Part shown: piece by piece, positions 8,344 through 17,021 of the stretch | Layout: each line of letters begins with the position of its first letter | Position numbering within the stretch: position 1 is the first letter of the stretch | Assembly (NCBI RefSeq): GCF_000473205.1 | Contig: NZ_KI421507.1 | Coordinates: 3,643,057-3,707,056 of the forward strand | DNA from: Pseudophaeobacter arcticus DSM 23566 | GTDB lineage: Bacteria > Pseudomonadota > Alphaproteobacteria > Rhodobacterales > Rhodobacteraceae | Reading direction: 5' to 3' | DNA length: 64,000 nucleotides | Notes under the pieces: generated by a model | Told to the model about the DNA's origin: nothing | Databases searched by the model: none | What the model saw: only the letters and a program-made list of their open reading frames with translations | Position numbers and translations under genes: made by a program

Positions 8344-9471
8344 TTGACCATTCCTGTATTCGAACCCTGGAACGATCCCGAGGCCAAGCCCTTGATCCAG
8401 TTTCAGAACGTCACCAAACGATTTGGCGACTTTACGGCGATCGACGATCTCAGCATCGGCATCTATGAAAAAGAGTTCTTTGCGCTTCTGGGCCCGTCGG
8501 GCTGTGGCAAGACCACCATGATGCGGATGCTCGCCGGGTTTGAAACCCCCTCCGAGGGAAAGATCTTTCTGGCCGGTCAGGATATGGCACCGGTGCCCCC
8601 GAACAAACGCGCCACCAATATGATGTTTCAGTCCTATGCGTTGTTTCCGCATCTGTCGATCTGGGAAAATATCGCCTTTGGCCTGAAACGCGAAGGTATG
8701 GCCAAGCCCGATATCAACAGCCGCGTTGACGAGATGCTGCGCCTCACCAGGCTGGAGAAATTTGCCAGCCGCAAGCCGCATCAGATCTCTGGCGGCCAAC
8801 GTCAGCGGGTTGCACTGGCACGCTCGCTTGCGAAGCACCCCAAATTGCTCTTGCTGGATGAACCTCTGGGGGCGCTGGACAAAAAGCTGCGCCAGGATAC
8901 CCAGTTTGAATTGATGGATATTCAGGAAAAAACCGGCACCACCTTTGTCATCGTGACCCACGACCAGGAAGAGGCGATGACCGTCGCCAGCCGCGTCGCG
9001 GTGATGGACAACGGCAGGATAATTCAGGTTTCGACGCCGGACCGCATCTACGAAAACCCCAATTCTGTTTATGTCGCGGATTTCATCGGCGAAGTGAACA
9101 TCATCGACGCCACGGCCAGCCCGAATGGGTCAGACAGCTATGCGCTGAGCTGGAAGGAGGGGCAGCCGCCGCTGAATGTGGTGTCGCAGAACACATTTTC
9201 GGAAGGGCAGAAATGCCATCTCGCCATCCGCCCCGAAAAGGTCACCATCAATGCCGACAAACCTGTGGATGTCGACAATGTGGTGCAGGGCAAGATCCTG
9301 GATATTGCCTATCTTGGTAATATTTCGACCTACCATGTTGAACTGCCCTCGGGCGATGTGATCAAGGCACAAAGCGCCAATACCCGCCGTATCTCGCGCC
9401 GGGCCTTCACTTGGGAAGACACTGTCTGGCTGTCCTGGACCGCCACGGCAGGCGTTCTCTTGGCGACCTGA
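8344..9471 (+). CDS. potG: Putrescine-type ABC transporter ATP-binding protein (PotG-like)
   Basis: This 375-residue ATPase energises the rightward importer. Walker A is GPSGCGKTT at about residues 50-58, followed by the ISGGQRQR signature, the LLLDEPLGALD Walker B segment and a C-terminal TOBE-like domain. A GTG start at 8299 would add 15 residues without family resemblance. The TTG at 8344 is preferred because GAGGGA lies about 7 bases upstream, but the choice is not certain. The stop codon overlaps the ATG of the next gene (TGATG), so the two are translationally coupled. Confidence 0.87.
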   Translation: MTIPVFEPWNDPEAKPLIQFQNVTKRFGDFTAIDDLSIGIYEKEFFALLGPSGCGKTTMMRMLAGFETPSEGKIFLAGQDMAPVPPNKRATNMMFQSYALFPHLSIWENIAFGLKREGMAKPDINSRVDEMLRLTRLEKFASRKPHQISGGQRQRVALARSLAKHPKLLLLDEPLGALDKKLRQDTQFELMDIQEKTGTTFVIVTHDQEEAMTVASRVAVMDNGRIIQVSTPDRIYENPNSVYVADFIGEVNIIDATASPNGSDSYALSWKEGQPPLNVVSQNTFSEGQKCHLAIRPEKVTINADKPVDVDNVVQGKILDIAYLGNISTYHVELPSGDVIKAQSANTRRISRRAFTWEDTVWLSWTATAGVLLAT

Positions 9472-10352
9472 TGCGCCGCTTTACCCTGATCGCTGTCCCG
9501 TATCTTTGGCTGCTGGTGCTGTTCCTGGTGCCTTTTGTCATCGTGTTCAAGATCTCGCTTTCCGATGTGGCCCTGGACCGCCCGCCCTATACGCCGCATT
9601 TTGACTGGGCCACCGGCATCTGGACCTTCCTGTCAGAGTTGGATTTTGAAAACTTCGTCTGGCTGACCCAGGATGACCTCTATTGGAAAGCCTATCTCAG
9701 CTCGCTCAAGATCGCTCTGCTCTCGACGGTGCTGACGCTGCTCGTGGGCTATCCGATGGCCTATGCCATGGCCCGCGCCCCGTCTGAGTGGCGCGCCAGC
9801 CTGATGATGTTGGTGATCCTGCCGTTCTGGACCAGCTTTTTGATCCGTGTCTATGCCTGGATGGGGATCCTGTCGAACGAGGGTTTCCTCAATCAGTTCT
9901 TGCTGTGGACCGGGGTGATCTCTGAACCGCTCACCATTCTCAACACCAATACCGCCGTCTATATCGGCGTCGTGTACACCTATCTCCCTTTCATGATCCT
10001 GCCGATCTATGCCGCCCTTGAACGGCTGGACGAATCGCTGATCGAAGCAGCCGAGGATCTGGGCTGTTCGCGTCTTTCGGCCTTTTGGTTGGTGACCATT
10101 CCGCTGTCCAAAACCGGCATCATCGCCGGCTGTTTCCTGGTCTTCATCCCGGTGCTGGGGGAATTCGTCATTCCATCGCTCCTGGGGGGGTCTGACACAT
10201 TGATGATCGGCAAGGTGCTGTGGGAAGAGTTCTTCTCCAACGGCGATTGGCCCGTGGCATCGGCGGTGGCCGTGGTTCTGCTGCTGTTGCTGATCATTCC
10301 CATCGTGCTGTTCCAGCGCAATCAGCAAAAACAGCAGGAGGCCGAACAATGA
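9471..10352 (+). CDS. potH: Putrescine-type ABC transporter permease (PotH-like)
   Basis: This 293-residue inner-membrane permease has a first membrane helix at about residues 5-27 (PYLWLLVLFLVPFVIVF) and roughly six in total. The EAA loop is visible as EAAEDLGCSRLSAFW. The ATG at 9471 overlaps the potG stop by one base; an upstream in-frame start would run into potG, so this start is chosen. It is co-transcribed with potG and potI, and its length is normal for PotH, unlike the long permease of the other importer. Confidence 0.9.
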   Translation: MRRFTLIAVPYLWLLVLFLVPFVIVFKISLSDVALDRPPYTPHFDWATGIWTFLSELDFENFVWLTQDDLYWKAYLSSLKIALLSTVLTLLVGYPMAYAMARAPSEWRASLMMLVILPFWTSFLIRVYAWMGILSNEGFLNQFLLWTGVISEPLTILNTNTAVYIGVVYTYLPFMILPIYAALERLDESLIEAAEDLGCSRLSAFWLVTIPLSKTGIIAGCFLVFIPVLGEFVIPSLLGGSDTLMIGKVLWEEFFSNGDWPVASAVAVVLLLLLIIPIVLFQRNQQKQQEAEQ

Positions 10353-11164
10353 GACGCATGAGCTGGTTCAATACCGTCTCGCTGACGCTTGGGTTTGCCT
10401 TCCTCTATGTGCCGATGCTGATTCTGGTGATCTACAGTTTCAACGAGAGCAAATTGGTGACCGTCTGGGCCGGATTTTCGACCAAATGGTACGGCGAGCT
10501 CATGCAGAACGAGGCCTTCCTTGATGCTGCCTGGGTCACAATCAAAGTGGCGATAGCCTCGTCAACCTTTGCAACCGTGCTGGGCACCATGGCCGCCTAT
10601 GTCCTGGTGCGCGGTGGCCGGTTCAAGGGGCGCACCCTGTTTTCCGGCATGATCTATGCGCCCCTGGTGATGCCCGAAGTCATCACCGGCCTGTCACTGC
10701 TGCTGTTGTTCATCGGCATCGGGTTGGATCGCGGCGTGTGGACCATCGTTCTGGCCCATACCACCTTTTCCATGTGCTATGTCTCAGTGGTGGTTTCCTC
10801 GCGTCTGATGACCTTTGACAGATCCCTGGAAGAAGCAGCGCTGGATCTGGGCTGCTCCCCCTCCGAAGCCTTTCGGCTGGTTACCCTGCCAATTATCGCG
10901 CCTGCGGTGATCTCGGGCTGGCTCTTGGCCTTTACCCTGTCACTGGACGATCTGGTCATCGCCTCCTTTACCTCCGGTCCTGCGGCCACAACGCTGCCGA
11001 TCAAGATCTACTCGGCGGTGCGCCTCGGCGTCTCTCCTGAAATCAATGCGCTTTCGACCCTGATGATCGCGGTTGTCACCATCGGCGTTCTCACCGCCTC
11101 ACTGGTCAACAAACGCCAGATCGTGCGGCAACAACGCGACGAACAAGCCGCGGAGCGCAGCTGA
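10349..11164 (+). CDS. potI: Putrescine-type ABC transporter permease (PotI-like)
   Basis: This 271-residue permease pairs with the preceding PotH-like protein. It has about six membrane segments and an EAA loop (EEAALDLGCSPSEAFR). The ATG at 10349 overlaps the previous stop in an ATGA arrangement and follows an AGGAGG-like site, supporting translational coupling and this start. Its own stop overlaps the ATG of the flavoenzyme gene, tying transport directly to catabolism. Confidence 0.9.
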   Translation: MRRMSWFNTVSLTLGFAFLYVPMLILVIYSFNESKLVTVWAGFSTKWYGELMQNEAFLDAAWVTIKVAIASSTFATVLGTMAAYVLVRGGRFKGRTLFSGMIYAPLVMPEVITGLSLLLLFIGIGLDRGVWTIVLAHTTFSMCYVSVVVSSRLMTFDRSLEEAALDLGCSPSEAFRLVTLPIIAPAVISGWLLAFTLSLDDLVIASFTSGPAATTLPIKIYSAVRLGVSPEINALSTLMIAVVTIGVLTASLVNKRQIVRQQRDEQAAERS

Positions 11165-12483
11165 TGCGGCGGATCTTTTCCGCCTATGCCTATGGTCCTG
11201 GCCCCCGCGAAAATTGCTGGTGGGATGAGACAATAGCTGCCCCTCTCTGGCCTCAGCAGGCCGGAGAGATGCAGGTTGACGTCGCGATCATCGGCGGTGG
11301 CTTTACCGGCATGTCAGCAGCACTGCATCTGGCAGAGAGTGGCGCCCGCGTGGCCGTACTGGAGGCTGAGACCCCCGGCTGGGGCGCCTCCGGGCGCAAC
11401 GGCGGCTTTTGTTGCCAGGGCGGAACCATGCTGTCCGGCAGCACCATGCAGCGCAAATTCGGCAGCGATGCCACCAATACCTACATGGCCGGAGAGCTGG
11501 CAGCCATTGATTTGGTTCACGGCCTGCTGGACCGTCACGGGATTGAAGCAGACATCCATTCCAAGGGCGAAACCCGGATGGCGCATAGCCCACGCGCCAT
11601 GGCAGCCCTGCGCCGCGAAGCAGAAGAGATCACGGCGGCGGGTGGCACACCTCATCTCTTGGAGCAACGCGATCTCGCAGATCAGGGTCTGAACGGAAAG
11701 TTCCATGGTGCGTTGACGACCCCCGTTGGTTTTGGCCTCAACCCGCGCAAGTACCTGTTTGGGATCGCCCGCGCCGCTGAAAACGCGGGCGCCAGGCTGT
11801 TCCAGAACAGCCCGGTGACCAACCTGACCTCCGGGTCTGGCGGTCATGTCCTGACCACCCCAGGCGGGCAGGTTCGCGCCAAGCAGGTGATCATTGCCAC
11901 CAATGGCTACTCCTGGGACGGGCTGCCAAAATGGCTGTCAGGTCGGTACCTGCCGGCGCAATCAAGCGTCATGGTCACCCGCCCGCTGCGTGAAGACGAA
12001 TTGCAGGCGCAGGGCTGGTTCAGCGATCAGATGGCCTATGACACCCGCAACCTGCTGCACTATTTCCGCCTGATGCCGGACCGTAGGTTCCTGTTTGGCA
12101 TGCGCGGCGGGCTGTTTTCCTCCCCCCGCGCAGAGGCCGCTATTCGCCAACTTTTGCGCAGCCATTTTGAGAAACTGTTCCCCGCGTGGCGCAGCGTAGA
12201 GGGCACGCATTTCTGGTCGGGGATGGTCTGCATGTCGCGCAACCTTGTGCCCTTTGTTGGTCCGATCCCGGATACTCCGGGGATGTTTGCAGGGCTGTGT
12301 TATCACGGCAATGGCGTCGCCATGGGCAGCTATGCCGGGCGGTTGCTCGCGGATCTGGCACAGGGCCAAGAGCCCGATCTGCCCTATTCGCCCATCATGC
12401 AGGGCATGGCCCGGTTTCCGTTTGGCCCCGCGCGCCGCATCGTCATGCCGCCGGCCTATGCTGTGTTGGGGATGCTGGATTGA
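11164..12483 (+). CDS. FAD-dependent amine oxidoreductase (gamma-glutamylputrescine oxidase-like)
   Basis: This 439-residue enzyme belongs to the DAO/glycine-oxidase flavoprotein family. The FAD-binding GGGFTG motif is at residues 44-49, and a second conserved segment GWGASGRNGGF follows near 79-89. The N-terminal region with a WWDET segment before the Rossmann fold is typical of PuuB-like gamma-glutamylputrescine oxidases. It is the last gene of the potF-I operon, overlapping potI by one base, so an imported polyamine or its glutamylated form is the likely substrate. No gamma-glutamylputrescine synthetase (PuuA) gene lies in the window; direct oxidation of another amine is therefore also possible. 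Confidence 0.82.
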   Translation: MRRIFSAYAYGPGPRENCWWDETIAAPLWPQQAGEMQVDVAIIGGGFTGMSAALHLAESGARVAVLEAETPGWGASGRNGGFCCQGGTMLSGSTMQRKFGSDATNTYMAGELAAIDLVHGLLDRHGIEADIHSKGETRMAHSPRAMAALRREAEEITAAGGTPHLLEQRDLADQGLNGKFHGALTTPVGFGLNPRKYLFGIARAAENAGARLFQNSPVTNLTSGSGGHVLTTPGGQVRAKQVIIATNGYSWDGLPKWLSGRYLPAQSSVMVTRPLREDELQAQGWFSDQMAYDTRNLLHYFRLMPDRRFLFGMRGGLFSSPRAEAAIRQLLRSHFEKLFPAWRSVEGTHFWSGMVCMSRNLVPFVGPIPDTPGMFAGLCYHGNGVAMGSYAGRLLADLAQGQEPDLPYSPIMQGMARFPFGPARRIVMPPAYAVLGMLD

Positions 12484-13316
12484 TCCATTGCTGCCAGTTC
12501 CAGCTCATATCCCTGCTGGTCCAACGGGTTGCCATCCGCGCAGCGCCACAGGCAATATCCTGCCATACGCCAGTGAAACCAGGGCTTTAGCGACAGGTAA
12601 CGCCCAACCACACGTGGATCTGGATAGGCCGCAAGAAAGGCCTCCACTTCGGTCGCAGACAGCACAGCCCCCCGGTACAGGACCTGCATGGCCGGCGACA
12701 GAAACAGCGCCAGATCCTCACTTGGGTCGCCCATTTGCGGACATTGCCAGTCAATCAGGGTCAGCGTGCCGTCATGCGCCAACAGATTCCCCGGCACCGG
12801 ATCCCCGTGGATCAGTGCCAACTGACTCAGCGCGGGCACCTGGCCAATAGGGCGCAGTTGCCGCAGCTGAGCGACACGATCGGGGTCGGTGGTGCACCGG
12901 TTGAGAATCACCTCAACCTGCGCCTCCAGGGCGGCGCTGCCGTTGACACCGCGGGGCAAGCCGCTGAATTCGGGCTGATCGTGCAACCGCCCCAAGAGCT
13001 GGGCGACATGGCCGCTGTCCTGCTGCCAGGGCGCTCCGGTGATATGTCCGTAAATCAGCCAGTTATGGCCCTCAAAGCGGCCCGAGCCCAGCAGCGAGGG
13101 TACCATGCCAGTCCCCGAAAGAGCCGCAAGCGCGGCAACTTCCCGCGCGGGATCATTGGCAAACAGCGGATTGTCCCTGTGACGCAGATAGAGCTTTACC
13201 ACCCTGTCACCACAGCGCCAGACCCGGTTAGAGCGCCCCCCCCGAAACGGCAAGGGCGCAGCGACATCTAGCCCCTGCGCCTTGAGCGATCGAAAGAACC
13301 GCTGATCAAAATCCAT
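12456..13316 (-). CDS. Aminoglycoside/choline-kinase-type phosphotransferase
   Basis: This 286-residue cytoplasmic protein has the protein-kinase-like APH fold. The catalytic loop HGDPVPGN is at residues 170-177 and the metal-binding LIDW at 187-190. A glycine-rich segment FRGGRSNRVWR (about 24-34) and a lysine near 41 fit the ATP-binding lobe. Such proteins phosphorylate small alcohols or amines (choline, thiamine, homoserine, sugars); the substrate is not known here. It is convergent with the flavoenzyme gene and its 3' end overlaps that gene by 28 bases. It is unlikely to be an antibiotic-resistance gene, because nothing points to recent mobility. Confidence 0.75.
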   Translation of the reverse strand: MDFDQRFFRSLKAQGLDVAAPLPFRGGRSNRVWRCGDRVVKLYLRHRDNPLFANDPAREVAALAALSGTGMVPSLLGSGRFEGHNWLIYGHITGAPWQQDSGHVAQLLGRLHDQPEFSGLPRGVNGSAALEAQVEVILNRCTTDPDRVAQLRQLRPIGQVPALSQLALIHGDPVPGNLLAHDGTLTLIDWQCPQMGDPSEDLALFLSPAMQVLYRGAVLSATEVEAFLAAYPDPRVVGRYLSLKPWFHWRMAGYCLWRCADGNPLDQQGYELELAAMDQSSIPNTA

Positions 13317-13406
13317 ATCCAGGCCTTGCAGGGCGTCATACTCCGGTCTCTGCCCCCTATTTAACCACAGAAGGCACCTTCTCTAGACCCCGCGACGCCC
13401 GGCGAA

Positions 13407-14111
13407 TCAAGCCTCTTCTGGCGCTGCTGGCTCTGCTGTCGCAGCGCCCGGATCCCGCAACGCGGTCACAGAGGTCGCCAGAATCGCAAACCCGGTCTCG
13501 TTGATCAAGACCACATCATTGCCCGCCAACTGGGTTTCCTTAACGGTGGTGTAGACCTCTGCCATCTCTGACAGGACAACCTCACCATCGACTGAGCTTT
13601 CAACGATAAATGTATAGTCCCCTGCCGGGGCCATATCACCGCTGAAATTGGTTCCATCCCAATCATAGGGCTCGGCACTGACCGGCAGCGAGATACGGTT
13701 GACCTCATCACCATCGGCATTTCGGACCACAAGAGTAACCTCATCCGCAGCAGCTGCGGGGTTGGGCGACACATTGACGGGGTTGGTGCCGTCGAAACTC
13801 GCCGCCGTGGCTGCACGCACCTGCATGCCCACCCAGCCGGTCAGCGCCGCCATATTGCCTAGTCCCAACTGCTCCAGCGCCGAGCCAAGATTGTCATTGG
13901 TCAGAACCTGCTGTTCAACCATCGAGAATTCCGCCAGCTGTGAGGCGTATTCCGTGTTGTCCATCGGCTCTGTTGGATCCTGATATTTGGCCTGCGCCGT
14001 CAACAGCTTGATGAAGGTGTCAAAATCAGATGTCAGGTTCGTGCCGCCACCGGCGGAGGAACTGTTAGGAGTTGCAGCATTGTAGTTGCTGCCGGAAACT
14101 TCGGTTGTCAT
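13407..14111 (-). CDS. flgD: Flagellar hook-capping (scaffolding) protein FlgD
   Basis: This 234-residue exported protein caps the growing hook and guides hook subunit assembly. The conserved N-terminal FlgD region is clear (DFDTFIKLLTAQAKYQDPTE, then EYASQLAEFSMVEQQ, about residues 28-65), followed by a beta-rich FlgD/FLN-like domain. The C-terminus is Ala/Pro/Glu rich. It starts 3 bases after the fliK stop, so the two form one leftward unit whose promoter lies in the 15996-16125 gap. Length is usual for the family. Confidence 0.93.
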   Translation of the reverse strand: MTTEVSGSNYNAATPNSSSAGGGTNLTSDFDTFIKLLTAQAKYQDPTEPMDNTEYASQLAEFSMVEQQVLTNDNLGSALEQLGLGNMAALTGWVGMQVRAATAASFDGTNPVNVSPNPAAAADEVTLVVRNADGDEVNRISLPVSAEPYDWDGTNFSGDMAPAGDYTFIVESSVDGEVVLSEMAEVYTTVKETQLAGNDVVLINETGFAILATSVTALRDPGAATAEPAAPEEA

Positions 14112-14114
14112 CAG

Positions 14115-15995
14115 TTAGACCCTCATGTCCACGCCGGCATTTCCAAGCCGGAGATGTTGCACCTGTTTTTCTGCAAGCTCAGTTGCAGTCAGGTCGTCCA
14201 ATTCTTCTGTGCCGGATCTGCCCAATCCGGACGGGCTGCCGCCTTCGCTTCTGGTTTCACCGCCCGAGGCACCGCCACCGCTGAATTCAAAAGAGACGTT
14301 TTGAAAGCCCATTTTACGGAACTCATCCGCCAGCTCGTTGATATGGCGGCGCATCAAATCGCCGGTTTCCGCACGTTCGGTCTGGATCACCACGGTAATG
14401 CCTGTCTCGCTGGTGGAGACCCGCATCTTGACCCGGCCCAGTTCCTCTGGGTTCAGCGCCACATCAACATTGCGATCCCCCTTGGCAACAATGGCCTGGG
14501 CCAGTTGCACCGCAACCATGCGCGGCGTTTCGGGGCGATGCACAGTTCCGGGCTGAGCAACGGCCTCAGTCAAGAGCTGCGACAGGCCCGGGAGATTCGA
14601 CGTCAGATCCAAGCTCAGCACCTGGGTATCAGCACCTTGACCACCCGCAGCTGTGGCATCTCCGGCCAGCACCTGGGCCGCAAAGGCCTGTTGGACGGCG
14701 CTGATCTGCGCAGTGGCGGCGGTTGGTTTTGTGGCTGGTGTTGCGGCTGCATTGCCTGTCACCACCGCCTGTGCTTCACGTGATTCGCGGGCACGCCCCT
14801 CGGCCCGACGGCCAGGTTCAGTGGCCGTCGCTGTGCGGGTTTGACCTGCAACTGCTGCCAGAACCTCGCCAGAGCTCGCGGATTTTCCAGCTACCTCGGG
14901 CTCGGCGGTATCTGCCGTGACCTCCGCTGCGGGATCATCCGCCTGCATGACCTTGGCCTGCGCGACCTTGGCCTGGGCCGCGTCATTTGCGCCGGCAGCC
15001 TGTGATGCAATGACAGATTTTGCAGTGGCGCTGCGGGAATCACCCGGACGAAGCGCCCCGTTCTGCGATGCGGCGGCGCCGGTGGCAGCCGATGCGACGA
15101 CCTGCGCCCTGTCACTTTGCTCCGGGTCCGCAGTCACATTCTGATCCGGGTTCACAGCCGTGGCTGCAGCGGCTTTCTGTTGGGCATCAGCCTGCGCTGC
15201 GGCCTGAACTGCGGTTTGTGGCGCCCCTGCCGCCGCCGTCGCAGCCCCTGCTGCAGACTGAGCAGATTTTCCAAATGCAGTTTCAGCATCACCCGTAATT
15301 CCATCATCCATCGAATCTGGAGCGGCCTCTGCAAGTGTCACCTGCGCTGCAACCTCAGTGCTTTCGCCTGCGGCAACGGCAGCCTCTGTGCTCCCTGTCA
15401 TCGGGGATTTTGAGGCCTGTCCGGAGGTCCCAGAATCTGCTGTGGCGCTTGCAGCGGTTGGTTTTATGTCAGTTTCCTGGTGCAGGCCCAAAGGCGGCAC
15501 CTCGGTTCCCTGCGCCGCAATCTCGGTTTCACCATTCACATCTGTGTCGGAGGCGGTGTCACTGTCTAATACATCGGTCTCAGCGACCTCTGCTGCATCC
15601 ACGCCTTCGGGCGTTTCTTCGGTTTGTTGGGAAATAGTGGCTTCTGTCGCGTCTGGGTCAGCAACGGCTGCGGCGGTTTTCGCCCCCTCTTTGGAGGCGG
15701 GCACATCTGCGCCCTCAGCTGTCACCTTGGCGGCATTGGGTTTTCCGGTATCGGATTGGTTTTGATCAGCGGCTTTGGATCGCGCTTTTGCATCCTGCTG
15801 CTCATCTGCCTTGTCCGCCCGAATGGAGCGCTCTCTTTCAGATGCAGATCTCGCCTCTTCCCTTCTGGCACGATCATCCACGTGGTCAGAAAAGCTACGA
15901 TTTGGGTGCTGCCGCGACGGGCCTTCCGTCGCCTTGACACCGACTGGGTCTGCAGCGCCTGAGCGCACCTGACCAAAGAGTACATTTGTAAGCAT
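14115..15995 (-). CDS. fliK: Flagellar hook-length control protein FliK
   Basis: This 626-residue protein measures hook length and switches export from hook to filament substrates. The C-terminal FliK domain is recognisable (about residues 500-600: VDVALNPEELGRVKMRV, then ELADEFRKMGFQNVSFEF). The first 450 residues are low-complexity, rich in Ala, Thr, Glu and Gln, as expected for the extended ruler part, which varies freely between species. It is read leftward from a promoter region shared with the rod-binding protein gene and is followed directly by flgD. Confidence 0.88.
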   Translation of the reverse strand: MLTNVLFGQVRSGAADPVGVKATEGPSRQHPNRSFSDHVDDRARREEARSASERERSIRADKADEQQDAKARSKAADQNQSDTGKPNAAKVTAEGADVPASKEGAKTAAAVADPDATEATISQQTEETPEGVDAAEVAETDVLDSDTASDTDVNGETEIAAQGTEVPPLGLHQETDIKPTAASATADSGTSGQASKSPMTGSTEAAVAAGESTEVAAQVTLAEAAPDSMDDGITGDAETAFGKSAQSAAGAATAAAGAPQTAVQAAAQADAQQKAAAATAVNPDQNVTADPEQSDRAQVVASAATGAAASQNGALRPGDSRSATAKSVIASQAAGANDAAQAKVAQAKVMQADDPAAEVTADTAEPEVAGKSASSGEVLAAVAGQTRTATATEPGRRAEGRARESREAQAVVTGNAAATPATKPTAATAQISAVQQAFAAQVLAGDATAAGGQGADTQVLSLDLTSNLPGLSQLLTEAVAQPGTVHRPETPRMVAVQLAQAIVAKGDRNVDVALNPEELGRVKMRVSTSETGITVVIQTERAETGDLMRRHINELADEFRKMGFQNVSFEFSGGGASGGETRSEGGSPSGLGRSGTEELDDLTATELAEKQVQHLRLGNAGVDMRV

Positions 15996-16040
15996 GAGGA
16001 TTCCAGACGTTCTATCTCGATACCCCCAGCTCTAGCGCAA

Positions 16041-16065
16041 AGCGGTTACGGTAATTTTAACCGCT
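16041..16065. promoter_or_regulatory. CtrA-like box inside a palindrome (fliK / rod-binding gene promoters)
   Basis: TTAC-N7-TTAA at 16046-16060 matches 7 of 8 bases of the CtrA consensus TTAA-N7-TTAA. It lies inside a perfect 8-base inverted repeat (AGCGGTTA and TAACCGCT) in the divergent promoter region between fliK and the rod-binding protein gene. CtrA control of flagellar genes is known in Rhodobacteraceae; binding here is inferred. Confidence 0.5.
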
Positions 16066-16125
16066 CCTGGGGCAGTCTCTAAAAAATCAAGCAAATCCGA
16101 ATTAAACCCGGAGAAGAGGTGCAGG

Positions 16126-16422
16126 ATGCCCAATCTAACAACAGTTCATCAGGCGGCACCAACGCCGCCCAAGCTTCAGGCAGCCTCGCAGGATGCTGCG
16201 ATTCGCGATGCTGCGAAACAGCTAGAAGCTTCTTTTCTTACGGAAATGTTGAAATCCGCGGGGCTTGGGAAAAGCCGCGAAGGGCTTGGCGGCGGAGGCG
16301 AGGGCGAAGATCAGTTCAGCAGCTTTCTGGTCCGCGCCCAGGCCGAACAAATTACCGAAGCCGGCGGCATTGGCCTCGCCGAATCACTTTATCACGCAAT
16401 GAAGGATTCCTCTAATGACTGA
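16126..16422 (+). CDS. flgJ: Rod-binding protein (FlgJ N-terminal domain only)
   Basis: This 98-residue protein corresponds to the rod-scaffolding half of FlgJ. The typical core is visible: AAKQLEASFLTEMLKSAG (about 34-51) and the C-terminal GGIGLAESLYHAM. The peptidoglycan-hydrolase domain of enterobacterial FlgJ is absent, as in many alphaproteobacteria, where a separate lytic transglycosylase opens the wall. No such enzyme is in the window. The 3' end overlaps the next gene by 8 bases, indicating coupling. Confidence 0.85.
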   Translation: MPNLTTVHQAAPTPPKLQAASQDAAIRDAAKQLEASFLTEMLKSAGLGKSREGLGGGGEGEDQFSSFLVRAQAEQITEAGGIGLAESLYHAMKDSSND

Positions 16423-16795
16423 TCTGAACGCACAACTGACCCATCAGACCCCACAAAGCCTAATCGAGGAGCTGGACAAAATTCTGGACCAGGAACGCAG
16501 CGCGCTGGTGCGCGGTGAGCTGAACCAGATTCAGGAACTGCTGACCCGGAAAGAGGCAATCATCGCGCGCCTCAATGAGATCGGCAGTCTCGAACGCGCG
16601 GACCTCGCGCAGGTACAGACAAAGGTCTCGCGCAATCAGGAGCTGCTCAACAGTGCCATGGAAGGCATCCGCAGCGTCGCCACACGTATGGCTGAACTGC
16701 GCCGGGTGAAAAAGGGTCTGGATGTATATGATCGTGCCGGACGCAAGGAACGCTATGGCACCACAATGGGCCAACGTCTGGAGAAACGCAGCTAA
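16415..16795 (+). CDS. FlgN-like flagellar export chaperone (putative)
   Basis: This 126-residue, mostly alpha-helical protein is predicted to be cytoplasmic. It has a FlgN-like pattern: a helical ELDKILDQERSALVRGEL segment, then LLTRKEAIIARL, ending in a basic tail. FlgN chaperones the hook-filament junction proteins FlgK and FlgL, both encoded further right. It overlaps the rod-binding gene by 8 bases and is followed by the flagellin promoter region. Sequence similarity in this family is weak, so the call rests on length, helix pattern and context. Confidence 0.65.
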   Translation: MTDLNAQLTHQTPQSLIEELDKILDQERSALVRGELNQIQELLTRKEAIIARLNEIGSLERADLAQVQTKVSRNQELLNSAMEGIRSVATRMAELRRVKKGLDVYDRAGRKERYGTTMGQRLEKRS

Positions 16796-16855
16796 GGCAG
16801 GCGAGCTAAGTCGCGCCAGGGTTTAGTAAAATTCTACGGATTGTAGATTTTGACA

Positions 16856-16870
16856 TTAGCACTCCCTTAG
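16856..16870. promoter_or_regulatory. Degenerate CtrA-like box upstream of flagellin
   Basis: TTAG-N7-TTAG lies about 150 bases before the flagellin start, in the 226-base flagellin promoter region. It matches 6 of 8 consensus positions with exact spacing, so it is the weakest of the five boxes in this cluster. Confidence 0.3.
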
Positions 16871-17021
16871 CAACTTTCGCCGCAATGTCTCCTTGCATCT
16901 CATCACTGAGGTGGCGCGAAAGCCGACAGGCTGAACGCATTGTCAGAAAGACGCCGTAACGCCCTTAGGGGCAGGGAAAATACAGAGACCAAAGTGTCTC
17001 AATCGCTAAAGGAATAAAGCT

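Noticed and set aside
12456..13316. Aminoglycoside resistance gene
   Set aside because: The APH fold is shared by many kinases of small metabolites; there is no mobile element or resistance context, so only the fold-level call is kept.
16796..17021. Sigma-28 or sigma-54 promoter for flagellin
   Set aside because: Neither a TAAA-N15-GCCGATAA nor a TGGCAC-N5-TTGCA type element could be identified with confidence in this gap.
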